Source: an uncultured Chlorobiaceae bacterium (GTDB lineage Bacteria; Bacteroidota; Chlorobiia; Chlorobiales; Chlorobiaceae). Taken from it: 57,305 bases of DNA. The DNA lies in contig CAIMHT010000045.1 of the NCBI GenBank assembly GCA_903840935.1, positions 1 through 57,305 on the forward strand, in the 5' to 3' direction. The notes under the pieces are model-generated. The model was not told the DNA's origin. It ran no database searches and saw only the letters and a program-made list of their open reading frames with translations. Positions 1 through 9,264 of the stretch are shown in pieces. Each line of letters begins with the position of its first letter. Positions within the stretch are counted from its first letter, which is position 1. Both the position numbers and the translations under genes were made by a program.

Positions 1-403
1 GCAGAAGATTATAGGTCGAAGCAAGTGCCGTTTTACAGCCCATTCGTTTGTCCAGAGCACTCTTGATCTCGACGACAATCAATACGCCACCATGGATCGT
101 TTTATCGAAAAAAGGGGCAAGAAATGCAGCCTCTTCCTCTTTGCTCATATTTTCCCGATGGCGTCCACCCCGCTTTGGATTTGTTTCTGCTGGCAGGCCA
201 CCGGCCTTTATAAAACGCCTCCTCAATTGACAGGCCCAACCCTATGAAATACCCAATACAGCGGCCACTTGGTCAATAGAAAAATCGTATTCCAATGGCA
301 AAACCACCGCTTGTACCTGGCGCAGCTCTTCTACAGTCCGAGCCTTTGCCAATGTTTCCTTTGTCTTTTCCAAAACGTCCTTACCACTTACTGGTCGTGC
401 CAT
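1..403 (-). pseudogene. IS630-type transposase N-terminal fragment, broken
   Basis: Minus-strand reading from an ATG at 401-403 gives a protein opening MARPVSGKDVLEKTKET, then a helix-turn-helix region (IDQVAAVLGIS) that runs into an in-frame TAG at 242-244. The same frame continues as GWACQLRRRFIKAGG and GGRHRENMSKEEEAAFL to the window edge. The HTH followed by an Arg/Gly-rich linker is typical of the N-terminal wHTH part of IS630/Tc1-like transposases. A good ribosome site (AGGAGG, 411-416) precedes it. With a stop after about 53 codons and the C-terminal DDE part outside the window, I call it a broken or split insertion element. Family is inferred from pattern only. Confidence 0.6.
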
Positions 404-410
404 CTACCCA

Positions 411-432
411 CCTCCTTTTAGGGTATATTATA
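411..432 (-). promoter_or_regulatory. Ribosome site and -10 box of the transposase fragment
   Basis: Read on the minus strand, a consensus TATAAT lies at 427-432 and AGGAGG at 411-416, seven bases before the ATG at 401-403. No convincing -35 hexamer is seen 16-18 bases upstream. Confidence 0.45.
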
Positions 433-482
433 ACACTTTTGTTTTAGAAATGGAATTAAGAGTATCAATATTGCCATAACTT

Positions 483-526
483 TTTTTGTTGCTACAAAAT
501 TAAAATTAACAAATTAGCAACAAAAA
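483..526. repeat. 12-bp inverted repeat with A/T-rich loop
   Basis: TTTTTGTTGCTA at 483-494 is perfectly complementary to TAGCAACAAAAA at 515-526 with a 20-base A/T loop. It lies between the transposase fragment and the 3' end of mnmE. It could be a weak terminator for mnmE on the minus strand or an end of the insertion element; the loop is long for a classic terminator. Confidence 0.5.
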
Positions 527-624
527 CAAGGCAAATAGCCGCAAAAAGAAGACAATAAAAGCAACACAGAAAACGCTAATCACTTTTAAAATAAGATATT
601 AATGAAAAACAACAGAACAAAGCT

Positions 625-2046
625 TCACTTTCCGATACAGAACCGCTCAAAGATGAGGTTGACGATCTCCTCGTTAACCACCTTGCCGGTGATCTCTCCG
701 ACGTAGTCGAGCGCTGAACGAAGCTCAAAGGCGATAAGTTCAGTTTCGGCCTGGCGGGTGATCAGCTCCTGTGCGTTAACAAGAGCATCAAATGCGTTTC
801 GCAGCGCTTCGTAGTGGCGCAGACTGGTGACAAGCACACTTGCCTCCTGTTGCTTATTCAGCCCTTGGGCGATTATACTCATTAATTGCTTGAGAAGATC
901 AAGCCCCTCTCCCTTTGCAGCGGCGATGGCGCAAACATCGCAGCCGGTTGCGCCACGAAGTTGCTGAAGCCGTTCAGCACTTTCCTGGGTCAGGTCAATT
1001 TTATTGGCGACCACAATCAGGCAGGCGTTGCTGTAGTGCTCCAGAAAATCACGAATCGCCTGAACCTCATCCAGAAACTCGTCAAGGCTGATGTCGAGGA
1101 GGTAAAGAATGAGGTCAGCTTCAGAAATCTTCCTGTAGCTTCTCCGAATCCCCTCGTGCTCTATCTCCTCGCCTCCTTCCCGCAGTCCGGCGGTATCGGT
1201 GAGGCGAAAGAGGGTTTTATCGTGAATGAAGCACTCCTCGATGTAGTCGCGGGTTGTGCCCGGAGTATGGCTCACAATGGAGCGCTCTTCGCCAAGCAGC
1301 GCATTGAGCAGGGTTGATTTACCGGCATTCGGCTTGCCGGCAATGACAGTTCCAACGCCCTCTTTCAGAATCCGGCCATGCTGATAGGAGTCAACAAGTC
1401 GGCGCAGCTCCTCCTGCATCTCCACAAGCTCCTGCTGCAGTTGGGTGCGGCTCTGAAACTCAACCTCCTCTTCACTGAAATCCAGCTCAAGCTCAAGCAT
1501 GGCGCATGATTGGAGAAGCGCACGCCGCATGGCATCAAGCCGCTTGGAGAGCGAGCCCTGCATCTGTGTCACTGCGGTACGGAAGGCCGATTCCGTTCGG
1601 GCATGAATCATCTCGCCAATCGCCTCGGCCTGCAAAAGGTCGATGCGCCCGTTGAGAAAGGCCCGCCGGGTAAACTCTCCCGGCTCAGCCAGCCTGCACC
1701 CACTATCGAGCAGCACCTTCAAAAGATGCTTCACCACAACCGGCCCGCCGTGGCAACTGAACTCAACCATATCCTCCTTCGTGAATGAGTTCGGTGCACG
1801 AAACACAAGGGCAACCACCTCGTCAATGAGCCCTTCGCTGTCGTGCACAGTGCCAAAATGGGCCCTGAACCCTTTTGATTGTGCAAAGCGAAAATCTGGG
1901 TTATTTTTTTTGCGAAAAACTTTCTGGGCAATATCAAAAACCCTGCTGCCGCTGATACGGACAACGGCGAGGGCTCCGACACCAACCGGTGTGGCAATGG
2001 CGGCAATAGGGTATCCCTGTTCTGGCTGGATGATAGGCGTCGTCAT
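625..2046 (-). CDS. mnmE: tRNA modification GTPase MnmE (TrmE)
   Basis: MnmE with MnmG installs the carboxymethylaminomethyl group on wobble U34 of tRNA, using a folate carbon donor and GTP hydrolysis. The 473-residue protein has the N-terminal folate-binding domain (YPIAAIATPVGVGALAVVRI), a helical domain, and an inserted G domain starting near residue 236 with P-loop GKPNAGKST, the TPGTTRD switch, DTAG and the NKID base-specificity motif. It ends with FCIGK, the invariant C-terminal Cys motif. Length is normal (about 450-480). A clear AGGAG precedes the ATG. It is transcribed away from mazG, and the two starts lie close together. Confidence 0.97.
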   Translation of the reverse strand: MTTPIIQPEQGYPIAAIATPVGVGALAVVRISGSRVFDIAQKVFRKKNNPDFRFAQSKGFRAHFGTVHDSEGLIDEVVALVFRAPNSFTKEDMVEFSCHGGPVVVKHLLKVLLDSGCRLAEPGEFTRRAFLNGRIDLLQAEAIGEMIHARTESAFRTAVTQMQGSLSKRLDAMRRALLQSCAMLELELDFSEEEVEFQSRTQLQQELVEMQEELRRLVDSYQHGRILKEGVGTVIAGKPNAGKSTLLNALLGEERSIVSHTPGTTRDYIEECFIHDKTLFRLTDTAGLREGGEEIEHEGIRRSYRKISEADLILYLLDISLDEFLDEVQAIRDFLEHYSNACLIVVANKIDLTQESAERLQQLRGATGCDVCAIAAAKGEGLDLLKQLMSIIAQGLNKQQEASVLVTSLRHYEALRNAFDALVNAQELITRQAETELIAFELRSALDYVGEITGKVVNEEIVNLIFERFCIGK

Positions 2047-2179
2047 GGCTCCTGGATAGCAAAATTGTATGGGTCAGCTTCATGGACCCTCTTGGGGCAA
2101 GTATACGGAAATAGCGGCAAGAAAGAGTAACTTCAGCCAAACCTGGATGGCGAAACCGATAGAAAAAAGGATTGAGGCA

Positions 2180-2989
2180 ATGGCAGAAGAAAAAACGATT
2201 GAGCAGTTGAAGGCCGGTATTGTGGCAGAGAGGGAGAGAACCCTTTTGGAGCAGTTCGAGCGCACCCTGGAGCTTGTCAAAATGCTTCGTCAGGAGTGCC
2301 CCTGGGACCGGAAGCAGACTCCGGAGTCGCTGGCCCACCTGCTGCTTGAAGAGAGCTACGAACTGATCCACGCCATCGACCAGCATGATGAGAGTGAACT
2401 GAAAAAAGAGTGCGGAGACCTCTTTCTGCATATCGCCTTTCAGATTCTCCTCGGCGAAGAGCGAGGGAGCTTCTCCTTTACCGATGTTTTCGAGTCGCTC
2501 TGCCAAAAGCTCATCAGCCGCCACCCGCACGTCTTTGGAAAGGTCATTGCCGAAACAGAGCATGAGGTGCTGCAAAACTGGGAGACTCTCAAGCTCAAGG
2601 AGGGACGCAAAAGTATGCTCGACGGGGTGCCAAATGCGATGTCGGAGCTGTTGCGCGCCTACCGTGTGCAGAAAAAGGTTGCCGGTGTCGGCTTCGACTG
2701 GCCAAGCGATGAGGGTGTGCTCGACAAACTTGCCGAAGAGGTGAGGGAGCTGAAAGAGGCTGCCAGCAAAGAGGAGCGGGATGAGGAGTTCGGCGACCTG
2801 CTCTTCACCCTTGTCAACTACAGCCGCTTCATCGGCACCAACCCCGAAGATGCCCTCCGCAAAGCCACCAACAAATTCATGGGCCGCTTCCGCCACATTG
2901 AAGAGAGCGTACAGTCATCAGGCCGCAACTGGCAGGAGTACACCCCCGAAGAGCTTGACTTGCTGTGGAGGGAGGCGAAGCGCAGATAA
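2180..2989 (+). CDS. mazG: Nucleoside triphosphate pyrophosphohydrolase MazG
   Basis: MazG hydrolyses NTPs and dNTPs to the monophosphate and pyrophosphate, a house-cleaning role. From the ATG at 2180 the protein has 269 residues, near the E. coli length of 263. It carries two MazG domains: the first has CPWDRKQTPESLAHLLLEE followed by the acidic ECGDLFLHIAFQ metal site, and the second has KLAEEVRELKEA with EEFGDLLFTLVNY. The frame is open back to 2069, but those extra 37 residues look unlike the family, and a GAGG lies just ahead of 2180, so I chose the later start. It converges with the next gene, whose stop is only a few bases away. Confidence 0.95.
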   Translation: MAEEKTIEQLKAGIVAERERTLLEQFERTLELVKMLRQECPWDRKQTPESLAHLLLEESYELIHAIDQHDESELKKECGDLFLHIAFQILLGEERGSFSFTDVFESLCQKLISRHPHVFGKVIAETEHEVLQNWETLKLKEGRKSMLDGVPNAMSELLRAYRVQKKVAGVGFDWPSDEGVLDKLAEEVRELKEAASKEERDEEFGDLLFTLVNYSRFIGTNPEDALRKATNKFMGRFRHIEESVQSSGRNWQEYTPEELDLLWREAKRR

Positions 2990-2992
2990 GCT

Positions 2993-3631
2993 CTACTCGC
3001 CCTCCAGAAACTCCCCAGCAGCTTTCAGGTATGCTTCATTGACCCGGTGACCACCCAGGAACTCACTGACTACAACCGGCACAGCACCCTCCTGCAGCCT
3101 CGCCGCATCCCGCTCATGGCGCTCCCTGGAGTAGAGCCGGTCACGACTGCCTCGGGCAAGGTGCACCCTGCCCATACGGTCACTGACGGAGAGTTCGGGC
3201 GGAATATCACCACCGAGGAGCATGAGCTGCTTTGACCGGTGACGGCCAAGCAGGGCCGCACGGGAGGCCATTCCGGTACCCTGCGAATAGCCGTGGAAGC
3301 AGAGTGTAGCATTTACAGCATAAAGAGCTCTGATACGCTCAATCACCCCATCAACGTAGTGCACATTCGCTTCGATCTGATGCTCACGGTCGCGGCTGCT
3401 CATCCAGCTTGCACCGCCGTTGCCTGCCGTGGTGCAGACGGAGTGAAGCGCCTCAATGGCGCAGCAGAACCAGCGTTCTGAACCGGGAATGGCACAAAGC
3501 AGACGAAACTCATCTTCGGCCGTCTGACCGTAACCGTGAAACCCCGCAAGAAGCGGGGCCGGGCCGGAGTGCGCGGGCAAACGAAGAAGATACTTCCCGC
3601 GCACTGATGTCTGTATTGTCGTTACCTCCAT
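2993..3631 (-). CDS. Alpha/beta hydrolase, phospholipase/carboxylesterase type
   Basis: A 212-residue alpha/beta hydrolase. Visible parts are the oxyanion-loop motif GFHGYGQTAEDEF, the nucleophile elbow GYSQGTG near the middle, the acid region GSRDRLY and a C-terminal GGHRVNEAY holding the catalytic His. This is the arrangement of the phospholipase/carboxylesterase (YpfH/LysoPL-like) family. The substrate cannot be read from sequence. The ATG at 3629-3631 starts at MEVTTIQTS; an upstream in-frame start at 3685 adds 18 residues that do not fit the fold. It lies about 60 bases downstream of the treS/maltokinase gene on the same strand, so it may be the last gene of the glgE-treS operon. Confidence 0.8.
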   Translation of the reverse strand: MEVTTIQTSVRGKYLLRLPAHSGPAPLLAGFHGYGQTAEDEFRLLCAIPGSERWFCCAIEALHSVCTTAGNGGASWMSSRDREHQIEANVHYVDGVIERIRALYAVNATLCFHGYSQGTGMASRAALLGRHRSKQLMLLGGDIPPELSVSDRMGRVHLARGSRDRLYSRERHERDAARLQEGAVPVVVSEFLGGHRVNEAYLKAAGEFLEGE

Positions 3632-3692
3632 GGTGTTTCCCCGATACGGCTGCACGTTGAAACAAAAAGCCCCTATCCCTGACACCTCTTGT

Positions 3693-6600
3693 TTACGACT
3701 CCAGAATCTTCAAAATTCCCCTGAGTGGTATGGATGCCCAGTCAGGACGGTTGTTCAGCTCGTAATTCAGCTCGTAGACCGCCTTGTTCATCAAATAGGC
3801 CCGCATCAGATGTTCCCGCTGTTTCGGTTCTGCCGGAACAATATCGCTGCCTTTTGTTTTTGCAAAATAGCTGTCGATAAAGTGCTGCCCCACATAGAAG
3901 CTCCAACGGTCAGCCCAGGGCTCAAGGGCAAGCCGTTCTTCGGTGCGAATGACGGAGTTGCCCTGCTGCAGCACACTGAAGGCGGCATAGTCGAAGGAGC
4001 GGAGCATCCCTGAAATGTCGCGGAAAACCGAGCGTTTGATTTTGCGCTCGGAGAGTGGACGGGAGGGTTCTCCCTCAAAATCAATAATCACAAAGTCCTT
4101 GCCGGTAAAAAGAACCTGACCGAGGTGATAATCGCCGTGAATGCGGATTTTGAGCGTATCGATTTTTTCAACCCTGACGGGATCAAACTGCTGCAAGATC
4201 TGTTTCTGCTTATGCACAAAAAGAGAGGCAAGCTGCTGCTGCTCCGGCGTCATCCGGGGCATGATTTCGCGAATTAGAATGACTGCGCGTTTTACCTGCT
4301 CGCACATCGCCTGATAGATAGAGCGCTGGTAGAGCGTGGTAAAGGCCTCCGGTATAAATGCAGGATCGCTGTCGAGCGAGGCCAGTGAAAGGTGCATTTC
4401 TGCCGTCCGTTCAGCCAGCTTTTCAATCATGCCCAGATAGGCTTCACCAAGAAGTTCGTGCATTATGGCCGGGAGCTGCACGGGATCGCCACTCAGGCCC
4501 GGCAGCGGAGGGAGTTCAACCCCTGTCGTGATTCGAGCAAGAAGGTCATCATAATAGCGTTGCACATGCCCAAGCGAAAGCTGCCAGGCATCACCTTCGT
4601 TTTTCACGTAATGCTGCAAAATTCCAAGCGAGTAGCGACTTGTACGGCTCTGCTCATAGTTCAGTGAACCAAGGTAGTCCGGCAGGTTTTTAAATGAGGT
4701 CTGATCGCTTAGTGCGCTGCACATCTCCACCTCGGGAGAGAGTCCCACTTCAATGCGGCGGTAAAGCTTCAAACAAAGGTCGTTATGGAAGCGGATCGAG
4801 GTATTGGTCTGTTCGACACCCATGAGGGATGGCTCCTGCTCACGGCCAACCGCTTTTTCAGTAATAGCATCAAGCTTCGTAGACTTCAGGCCGGAAACAA
4901 GGCCCGCCTTGCCCTGCCAGACCTCTTTGCCGGTAACAAGCTCATAGAGGTGGTTCAAGAAGCGGCTGTCGAAGGTTGCGTCGCACAAATAGCCCTCATC
5001 ATCGCCAATGGTTACCATTGCAATCACCCGTTTGTAGAAGTTATCATCCGACGAATTAATCATCGAGAGCGATGTAAAACAGACCGGCAGTTGATAGCGC
5101 TCGTTTTCACCACTTGAGTAGCGCACTTCAGTCACCAGCAGCTTCGCCTTGGCCATCCCTTCGACCGGAATGGTGTCGATGATGGAGATACGCATAATAT
5201 TGCGTGCCTTGCCGCCAAACCAGCGGCTCACACTGTAATACTTTGGCAAAATCTCCGTTTCAAGCCTTTCGCGGCTTTTGCCGCTGAAGAGGCTTTGCCA
5301 GCGCGAGGGTTTGGCAAAGGAGCTTTCGAGGAAGGGGCGGCTATCGGAATTCTCGGTATCCTTGACAAGCTTGAGCCAGAAATAACCGTAGGCGCCAAGA
5401 GAGACCATGTAGGGAGTTTTTCTTATTTTCGGGAAGCGGTTCAGACTGAAGACCTCTTCGGGCACAAAGCCGTCAAAGCGGGAGAGGTTGATGGTCACCG
5501 CCTGGGCATTCCTTGAAAGGTTGATAACGCTGAGAATGGTCTCATCCTCAAACTGGCGGATAAAAATCAGCACCTTGGGATTGCTCACCTCAAGGAACTC
5601 AATGGTACCACGGCTGAGCGATTTGTAGCGATGGGCCGTTGAAATGGTATGGCGCATCCACCAGAGGAGAGAGTTGACATTGCTCTCCTGCACCTCAACG
5701 TTCACTGCCTCATAGTGGTATTCAGGATCAATGATGACCGGAAGCTGAAGCCGCTGGGGATTGGCACGCGAAAAACCGGCATTGCGGTCAGAGTTCCACT
5801 GCATGGGAGTTCGAACTCCGTCGCGGTCACCAAGATAGAAGTTGTCGCCCATCCCGATTTCGTCACCATAGTAAAGCACCGGTGTACCAGGCAGTGAGAG
5901 GAGCATGATGTTCATCAGCTCAATCTTGCGGCGGTCATTGGCCATGAGCGGAGCAAGACGGCGGCGGATACCGAGGTTAATACGCGCCTTGGGATCGTTG
6001 GCATAGACTCTGCGCATGTAGTCACGCTCCTCATCGGTGACCATTTCAAGCGTCAGCTCGTCATGGTTACGCAAAAACGAGGCCCACTGGCAGTTTTCCG
6101 GAATTTCAGGGGTCTGTTCAAGAATATCGATAATGGGAAAACGGTCTTCGGTGGCAAGCGCCATGTACATGCGCGGCATAAGGGGAAAATGGAAGTTCAT
6201 GTGACAGAGATCCCCTGTACCGAAATAGGCAGCGGAATCTTCAGGCCATTGGTTGGCTTCCGCAAGCAGCATACGGTTGGGGTAGTGCTCATCAACATAG
6301 GAGCGCAACGCCCTCAAATAGTCGTAGGTCTGTGGCAGATTTTCGCAGTTGCTTCCCTCCTCCTCATAAAGATAGGGTACCGCATCGAGGCGAAGCCCGT
6401 CAACACCCATGCCAAGCCAGAAATCGAGCACGCTGAGAAGCGCCTTGTGAACTTCGGGATTTTCAAAGTTCAGGTCGGGCTGATGATGGTAGAAACGGTG
6501 CCAGAAATATTGCCCGGCAACAGGATCCCACGTCCAGTTAGAGGCCTCGAAGTCCTGGAAAATAATACGGGTTTCTGAATATTTTTTTGAGTCGTCGCTC

Positions 6601-6995
6601 CAGACATAAAAGTTCCGCTCAGGTGAGCCTGCGGGCGCTTTCCGTGCACGCTGGAACCATTCGTGCTGGTCGGAGGTGTGGTTCACCACCAACTCGGTAA
6701 TCACCTTGAGGCCAAGGCTGTGTGCCTCCTCAAGAAAATCCCTGAAATCTTCCATCGTCCCGTAGTCGGGGTTGACGCTCATATAGTCGGCAATATCGTA
6801 GCCATCATCACGCAACGGCGAGGGATAAAAGGGAAGCAGCCAGATAGCCGTGACGCCGAGACTTTGCAGGTAACCAAGCTTCTGGCGCAAACCCTGGAAA
6901 TCTCCTACACCGTCATTGTTGCTGTCATAGAAGGTTTTGACATGCGCCTCGTAAATAATTGCATCTTTGTACCAGAGCGGTTCGGGTTGATACAT
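3693..6995 (-). CDS. treS: Trehalose synthase fused to maltokinase (TreS-Mak)
   Basis: The N-terminal half (about residues 1-550) is a GH13 trehalose synthase that interconverts trehalose and maltose: the start EPLWYKDAIIYEAHVKTFYD, VVNHTSDQHEWF, nucleophile region GVDGLRLDAVPYL, acid LLAEANQWPED and FLRNHDELTLEM are all present. The C-terminal half (about 570-1100) is a maltokinase that phosphorylates maltose with ATP: catalytic IRIHGDYHLGQVLF followed by IIDFEGEPSRP. At 1100 residues it matches the known TreS-Pep2 fusions. It is 50 bases downstream of glgE on the same strand, so maltose-1-phosphate made here can be passed to GlgE. No signal peptide; cytoplasmic. Confidence 0.96.
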   Translation of the reverse strand: MYQPEPLWYKDAIIYEAHVKTFYDSNNDGVGDFQGLRQKLGYLQSLGVTAIWLLPFYPSPLRDDGYDIADYMSVNPDYGTMEDFRDFLEEAHSLGLKVITELVVNHTSDQHEWFQRARKAPAGSPERNFYVWSDDSKKYSETRIIFQDFEASNWTWDPVAGQYFWHRFYHHQPDLNFENPEVHKALLSVLDFWLGMGVDGLRLDAVPYLYEEEGSNCENLPQTYDYLRALRSYVDEHYPNRMLLAEANQWPEDSAAYFGTGDLCHMNFHFPLMPRMYMALATEDRFPIIDILEQTPEIPENCQWASFLRNHDELTLEMVTDEERDYMRRVYANDPKARINLGIRRRLAPLMANDRRKIELMNIMLLSLPGTPVLYYGDEIGMGDNFYLGDRDGVRTPMQWNSDRNAGFSRANPQRLQLPVIIDPEYHYEAVNVEVQESNVNSLLWWMRHTISTAHRYKSLSRGTIEFLEVSNPKVLIFIRQFEDETILSVINLSRNAQAVTINLSRFDGFVPEEVFSLNRFPKIRKTPYMVSLGAYGYFWLKLVKDTENSDSRPFLESSFAKPSRWQSLFSGKSRERLETEILPKYYSVSRWFGGKARNIMRISIIDTIPVEGMAKAKLLVTEVRYSSGENERYQLPVCFTSLSMINSSDDNFYKRVIAMVTIGDDEGYLCDATFDSRFLNHLYELVTGKEVWQGKAGLVSGLKSTKLDAITEKAVGREQEPSLMGVEQTNTSIRFHNDLCLKLYRRIEVGLSPEVEMCSALSDQTSFKNLPDYLGSLNYEQSRTSRYSLGILQHYVKNEGDAWQLSLGHVQRYYDDLLARITTGVELPPLPGLSGDPVQLPAIMHELLGEAYLGMIEKLAERTAEMHLSLASLDSDPAFIPEAFTTLYQRSIYQAMCEQVKRAVILIREIMPRMTPEQQQLASLFVHKQKQILQQFDPVRVEKIDTLKIRIHGDYHLGQVLFTGKDFVIIDFEGEPSRPLSERKIKRSVFRDISGMLRSFDYAAFSVLQQGNSVIRTEERLALEPWADRWSFYVGQHFIDSYFAKTKGSDIVPAEPKQREHLMRAYLMNKAVYELNYELNNRPDWASIPLRGILKILES

Positions 6996-7045
6996 GTTGA
7001 ATTCGTTGGATAGAAAGTGACTGAATTAAAATATTGAATCCGGTG

Positions 7046-9058
7046 TCAGGCCAGCGTGACCCTGAAAATATGCGCAGGCATGAGCTGTGGAATAATCTCC
7101 ACAAAATTCCATTCTCCGCTCCACTGGTAGCGTGAACCGCTAAGCAGATCCTCAACCATGAACGAGTGCTGATGCGAAAGACCGAAAAGTTCGAGCGGAA
7201 AGCGGAGCCATCCACCCTGTGTGCCAAACTGATCAAGATTAACCACCGTCAGAATAATGTTACCATCGCCTTCCGACCGCTTTACATAGCCCATCAACTG
7301 GTCATGTTCATGGCCAGGCGAATCTTCGATGCGCACAAAGGTGATGTCGCAACTCTGCTGCAGGGCAGGATTCTCTTTGCGGATGCGGTTAATACGGGTA
7401 ATCTCTGCACGAATGTTGCCGGGCCTATCAAGATCCCAATGCCTGATCTCATATTTTTCGGAATCAAGGTACTCCTCCTTGCCTTCGCCAACCGGCACGT
7501 TTTCGCACAGTTCGTAGGCAGGTCCGTACATGCCATAGTTCGATGAAAGCGTTGAGGCCAAAACAAGGCGGATAATGAACTTCTCCCGTCCCCCTTGCTG
7601 CAGCTCTTCATGCAGGATATCAGGTGTGTTCGGCCAGAAATTCGCCCGCATGAAATGCTTCAGCGGCGCTGATGTGAGTTCGGTCACATACTCCTGCAGT
7701 TCATGCTTGCTGTTGCGCCAGGTAAAGTAGCTGTATGACTGGCTGTAACCCACCTTGGCAAGCTTCGCCATAAGTTTCGGGCGGGTGAAGGCCTCGGCAA
7801 GAAATACGGTATCCGCATACTCCTCCCTGATTGAGGCAATTACCCACTCCCAGAAAGGGAATGCTTTGGTATGGGGATTGTCAACACGGAAAATTTTCAC
7901 ACCCTTGCTGATCCAGAAAAGAAAGATGCTTTTCAGTTCAATCCAGAGATTCTGCCAGTCAACTGACTCAAAGTTGATGGGGAGGATATCCTCATATCGT
8001 TTGGGCGGGTTTTCCGCAAACTGCACCGTACCGTCAGGACGCCAGGTGAACCACTGCGGGTGCTCCAGCACATAAGGGTGGTCGGGTGAGCACTGAAAAG
8101 CGATATCGAGCGCCACGGAGATACCAAGCTTCTCTGCCTCCGCCACAAATTCCGTAAAATCTTCCAAAGTACCAAGTTCCGGGTGAACCGCCTTGTGCCC
8201 TCCGTCGCAGTTGCCAATTGCCCAGCAACTTCCCGGCTCACCGGGAGCAGCTACAAGCACATTGTTTTTTCCCTTCCGTTTGCTGTAACCAATCGGATGA
8301 ATGGGTGGCAGATAGAGCACATCAAACCCCATGCCGGCAATCAAGGGCAATTGGCCGCGACAATCATTAAAGGTGCCATGTTTGCCGGGTTCTGCTCCCC
8401 ATGAACGGGGAAAAAGCTCATACCATGCACTGCATCCCGCCTTTTTTTGCTCCACGGTCAATCCGAGCAGCTTATCGTAGAGAGAGGCACAGCTCTTGTC
8501 GGGATAACGCTCCATGAGCCTGCCAAGCTCAGCGTCAAGCACCGCAGTTTCGGCCTCCTCCTTATCCTCTGAACGAAGAATCGAGGCAATAAAATTGAGC
8601 ATAGCGGCATCGGCGACTCCAGCCCTTTCCGCCCCCTTATCTACAAGGAGCGCACCGATCTGCAAGTCAAGCGAAACATCCTGTCCTGCCGCAATTTTTT
8701 TCACCAGCCCCTTTTTCCATGTCTGAAAATGGTCAACCCTTGCCTCGATGGTATATTCGTAGCGGCCCGGTGTCCCTGCAAAAAAGAAGCCTTTCCAGCG
8801 ATCATTGCCTTGCGGCTCCATCGGCGAAGCGTGCCACTCATCTCTGCCAGCGATCCGGAAACGGAGCTCCGCCATGATGGTATCGGCGCCGTCAACAAAA
8901 ATATCGGCCTCAACAACCACTCGCTCACCCTCAACCGCTTTGGCTGCATAGTTGCCGCCATCAAGTTCAGGTGAAACATTTTCTATGACAACCCGCTGAC
9001 GGCCGTCAAAGGGTTTATTACTGTATTGGGGTGCAGCCCGTAGGAATGCTTGGTTCAT
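7046..9058 (-). CDS. glgE: Alpha-1,4-glucan:maltose-1-phosphate maltosyltransferase GlgE
   Basis: GlgE (GH13_3) adds maltosyl units from maltose-1-phosphate to alpha-1,4-glucan. The 670-residue protein has the N-terminal beta-sandwich (RVVIENVSPELDGG), AWYELFPRSWG, DVLYLPPIHPIGYSKRKG, the nucleophile segment FRVDNPHTKAFPFWEW, the acid segment FLAEAFTRPKLM and ANFWPNTPDIL. These are hallmark GlgE stretches. It is first in the likely operon glgE-treS/mak-hydrolase. Its start at 9058 faces the divergent prfB. There is no branching enzyme in the window. Confidence 0.96.
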   Translation of the reverse strand: MNQAFLRAAPQYSNKPFDGRQRVVIENVSPELDGGNYAAKAVEGERVVVEADIFVDGADTIMAELRFRIAGRDEWHASPMEPQGNDRWKGFFFAGTPGRYEYTIEARVDHFQTWKKGLVKKIAAGQDVSLDLQIGALLVDKGAERAGVADAAMLNFIASILRSEDKEEAETAVLDAELGRLMERYPDKSCASLYDKLLGLTVEQKKAGCSAWYELFPRSWGAEPGKHGTFNDCRGQLPLIAGMGFDVLYLPPIHPIGYSKRKGKNNVLVAAPGEPGSCWAIGNCDGGHKAVHPELGTLEDFTEFVAEAEKLGISVALDIAFQCSPDHPYVLEHPQWFTWRPDGTVQFAENPPKRYEDILPINFESVDWQNLWIELKSIFLFWISKGVKIFRVDNPHTKAFPFWEWVIASIREEYADTVFLAEAFTRPKLMAKLAKVGYSQSYSYFTWRNSKHELQEYVTELTSAPLKHFMRANFWPNTPDILHEELQQGGREKFIIRLVLASTLSSNYGMYGPAYELCENVPVGEGKEEYLDSEKYEIRHWDLDRPGNIRAEITRINRIRKENPALQQSCDITFVRIEDSPGHEHDQLMGYVKRSEGDGNIILTVVNLDQFGTQGGWLRFPLELFGLSHQHSFMVEDLLSGSRYQWSGEWNFVEIIPQLMPAHIFRVTLA

Positions 9059-9264
9059 CTGCTGAATCTCTGATTAATGGCCGAAGGTGTCCTCCGTATA
9101 GAAGGGAAAATATGAAAACTCCATTACTTTTTTGCTTAGATACTCTTTCTAATTTCGATGAAACCCATCAAATCAACCAATACAACAACTCCTTTGATTT
9201 CTCCTGAAAATAATTGTTCTTTGAGGACGACCATTTTGATCAAAAACCAGACAAATGAACAATC

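Noticed and set aside
1934..2896. Minus-strand ORF of 320 codons opposite mazG
   Set aside because: Shadow of mazG extending into mnmE; no family pattern.
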